Source of the DNA: Pannonibacter phragmitetus DSM 14782 | Lineage (GTDB): Bacteria > Pseudomonadota > Alphaproteobacteria > Rhizobiales > Stappiaceae | Assembly (NCBI RefSeq): GCF_000382365.1 | Contig: NZ_KB908215.1 | Span: 744,001-808,000 of the forward strand | Length of the DNA: 64,000 bases | Direction of reading: 5' to 3' | Shown: in pieces, positions 62,812-64,000 of the stretch | Layout: every line of letters starts with the position of its first letter | How positions within the stretch are numbered: the first letter of the stretch is position 1 | Notes under the pieces: generated by a model | The model's input: the letters and a program-made list of their open reading frames with translations, nothing else | Databases searched by the model: none | Told to the model about the DNA's origin: nothing | Translations under genes and position numbers: made by a program

Positions 62812-63207
62812 ATGAAATATGTAGTGCTTGCTGCAGCCATGCTGGCTGCTGCGGCGACGGGGGCACGTGCCGACGGCGATGCCGCTGCGGGCGAAAAGGT
62901 CTTCAAGAAGTGCATGGCCTGCCATGAAGTTGGCGCGAGTGCCAAGAACAAGGTGGGGCCGGAACTGAACGGCATCGTCGGGCGCCCGGTCGCCGCGATT
63001 GCCGAGTTCAAATACTCGCCTGCCATGACCGAGTTCGGTGCCGGTGGCAAGGTGTGGGACGCGGAAACCCTTCACACCTATCTGGCGGACCCCAAGGGCC
63101 TCGTCCCCAAGACCAAGATGGCTTTTGCCGGTCTGAAGAAGGATCAGGAAGTCCTGGACGTGATCGCCTACATGAACCAGTTCAACGCGGACGGTTCAAC
63201 CAAGTAA
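62812..63207 (+). CDS. Soluble cytochrome c (class I, c2-like)
   Basis: 131 residues with a signal peptide (cleavage after ATGARA). The haem-binding motif is CMACH (FKKCMACHEVG), the central NKVGPELNGIVGRPVA segment is typical of class I cytochromes, and the axial Met is in VPKTKMAFAGLKK. A periplasmic electron carrier between the bc1 complex and oxidases or other reductases. ATG follows GAGGGAGAAACG-like spacing. Monocistronic with a strong terminator. Confidence 0.95.
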   Translation: MKYVVLAAAMLAAAATGARADGDAAAGEKVFKKCMACHEVGASAKNKVGPELNGIVGRPVAAIAEFKYSPAMTEFGAGGKVWDAETLHTYLADPKGLVPKTKMAFAGLKKDQEVLDVIAYMNQFNADGSTK

Positions 63208-63226
63208 TCCGGATTTCCGGACTTGC

Positions 63227-63253
63227 AAGGCCGGGCCCAGCGCCCGGCCTTTT
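63227..63253 (+). terminator. Rho-independent terminator of the cytochrome c gene
   Basis: 10-bp stem AAGGCCGGGC/GCCCGGCCTT with a 5-nt loop, extended by T residues. Confidence 0.9.
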
Positions 63254-63294
63254 GCGTTTCATGAAGATATTTATCATTAAAAATCAAATATTTT

Positions 63295-63324
63295 CGTCAT
63301 GCCATGGCTCGACCATGGCATCCA
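63295..63324 (-). repeat. 30-bp palindromic REP-like element (first of inverted pair)
   Basis: ATGCCATGG-CTCGA-CCATGGCAT; on the minus strand the loop reads TCGAG. Relative to the other copies the innermost stem pair is changed on both sides (A-T to G-C), preserving the hairpin. Confidence 0.85.
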
Positions 63325-63401
63325 CACCGATACGTAACAACAAACTCGGCGCACAATATAACATCTTTACTTTTATTAAACGTAACAATACGCAACGGGA
63401 T

Positions 63402-63431
63402 GGATGCCATGATCAAGTCATGGCATGACGG
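63402..63431 (+). repeat. 30-bp palindromic REP-like element (second of inverted pair)
   Basis: ATGCCATGA-TCAAG-TCATGGCAT followed by GACGG, identical in stem and loop to the element at 9127-9156. The pair here is arranged tail-out compared with the 9.2-kb pair. Confidence 0.85.
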
Positions 63432-63464
63432 CGTTGATGTATTGAGCGCTCTGCTGCTCCCCCC

Positions 63465-64000
63465 TCAATGCGGCTCCCCGGTATCCGTGTGATGCGCCCG
63501 GATGCGGCGGACGGTCCACCAGACAGCGAGCAGCACCAGCGGCACCGACATCCCCGAGACCAGTCCCGGATCGGGCATGGGCACACCCGCTTCCTTCAGG
63601 CCCTTGGCGAGATAGCCCACCAGCCCCACCACATAATAGCTGACGGCAGCCACCGAGAGTCCCTCCACCGTCTGCTGCAGGCGCAATTGCAGGCGGGCGC
63701 GGCGGTTCATGGAATCGAGCAGATCCCGGTTCTGGCGTTCCATGTCCACATCCACCCGCGTGCGCAGCAGCGTCGTGGCGCGGGCAAGCTTGCGCGACAG
63801 GTTGATCTGCCGGTTCTCCACCGACTCGATGGTGCGCATCGCCGGGGCAATGCGGCGTGCAAGAAAGGAGGCCAGCCCGAGATAGCCGGGAACCGGGGCT
63901 TCCTCGATGGTCTCCAGCCGTGCCTTGAGAATGCTGTGATAGGCACGGCTCGCCCCGAAGCGGTAGGCGCTGGCTGCCGCCCCCGCTTCCAGATCAGCCG
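63465..64000 (-). CDS. DUF3422-family membrane protein, C-terminal part (5' end outside window)
   Basis: The frame is open from the window edge; about 178 residues are visible. The pattern is that of DUF3422: LEAGAAASAYRFGASRAYHSILKARL, ARRIAPAMRTIESVENRQINLSRKLARATTLLRTRVD, NRRARLQLRLQQTVEGLSVAAVSYYVVGLVGYLAKGL, then a second membrane helix (GMSVPLVLLAVWWTVRRI). The helical arm followed by two C-terminal membrane helices resembles the overall plan of CorA-like proteins, but the GMN signature is absent and function is unknown. Confidence 0.88.
   Translation of the reverse strand, partial: ADLEAGAAASAYRFGASRAYHSILKARLETIEEAPVPGYLGLASFLARRIAPAMRTIESVENRQINLSRKLARATTLLRTRVDVDMERQNRDLLDSMNRRARLQLRLQQTVEGLSVAAVSYYVVGLVGYLAKGLKEAGVPMPDPGLVSGMSVPLVLLAVWWTVRRIRAHHTDTGEPH

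Overview
The window is a GC-rich, densely coding chromosomal segment of an alphaproteobacterium, most likely a member of the Hyphomicrobiales (Rhizobiales), possibly Stappiaceae. The case rests on several features together: a separate F0 ATP synthase operon with both b and b' subunits, the smc / DsbA-like / dciA cluster facing mutY, a hisS-hisZ-hisG operon with a long alpha-type HisRS, CIRCE-controlled groESL, an Irr-type (ICE) palindrome in front of bacterioferritin, and families common in this group (PA0069 radical SAM, DUF2927, DUF3422, CheZ-like phosphatase). Genus-level assignment is inference. I saw no tRNA, rRNA, CRISPR array, phage or transposase gene.

Layout. 1-8.9 kb: end of an EamA transporter, a small glycine-rich protein, ileS-lspA, a lipoprotein, and a catalytic/non-catalytic pair of M16 peptidases. 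8.9-10.5 kb: a small accessory island with a palindromic repeat pair, a GIY-YIG protein and a Phd/PemK-like toxin-antitoxin pair. 10.5-19.5 kb: aminotransferase, moaB, a cupin-flavin monooxygenase pair facing an AraC regulator, a DUF4344 protein, a glycosyltransferase, a radical SAM protein ending in a clamp-binding-like peptide, and rnhB. 19.5-29.2 kb: atpF-atpF'-atpE-atpB-atpI, smc, a DsbA-like protein, dciA and mutY. 29.3-37.3 kb: a 2OG-Fe(II) oxygenase, bfr, a degenerate EAL (TipF-like) protein, an orphan membrane protein, an NtrC-family regulator without the sigma-54 contact loop, and groESL. 37.4-42.3 kb: the least ordinary stretch, with two divergent paralogues of a nuclease-like unknown family, GST, SlyX, an orphan 333-residue protein, a YoaK-type membrane protein, and a structured RNA leader whose terminator hairpin contains the ribosome binding site of the next gene. 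42.4-48.1 kb: thioesterase, Crp/Fnr regulator, a three-gene glycan/lipid-sugar operon and a truncated haemoglobin. 48.7-53.2 kb: hisSZG and tag. 53.3-64 kb: cheZ, DUF2927, an L,D-transpeptidase, a CLC antiporter, the glcDEF glycolate oxidase operon facing a LysR regulator, cytochrome c, and the end of a DUF3422 gene.

Intergenic DNA carries several families of short palindromic repeats. Two of them (30-bp elements in inverted pairs near 9.2 and 63.4 kb; 107/108-bp elements near 30.6 and 57.4 kb) share a TCAAG or TCGAG pentaloop although their stems differ, and both show compensatory stem changes between copies. The strongest candidates for something undescribed are the structured RNA leader at 41820-41956, the paralogous pair at 37439-38624, and the loop-conserved repeat family. 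Start sites were chosen by ribosome binding sites and family length; where uncertain, alternatives are given.
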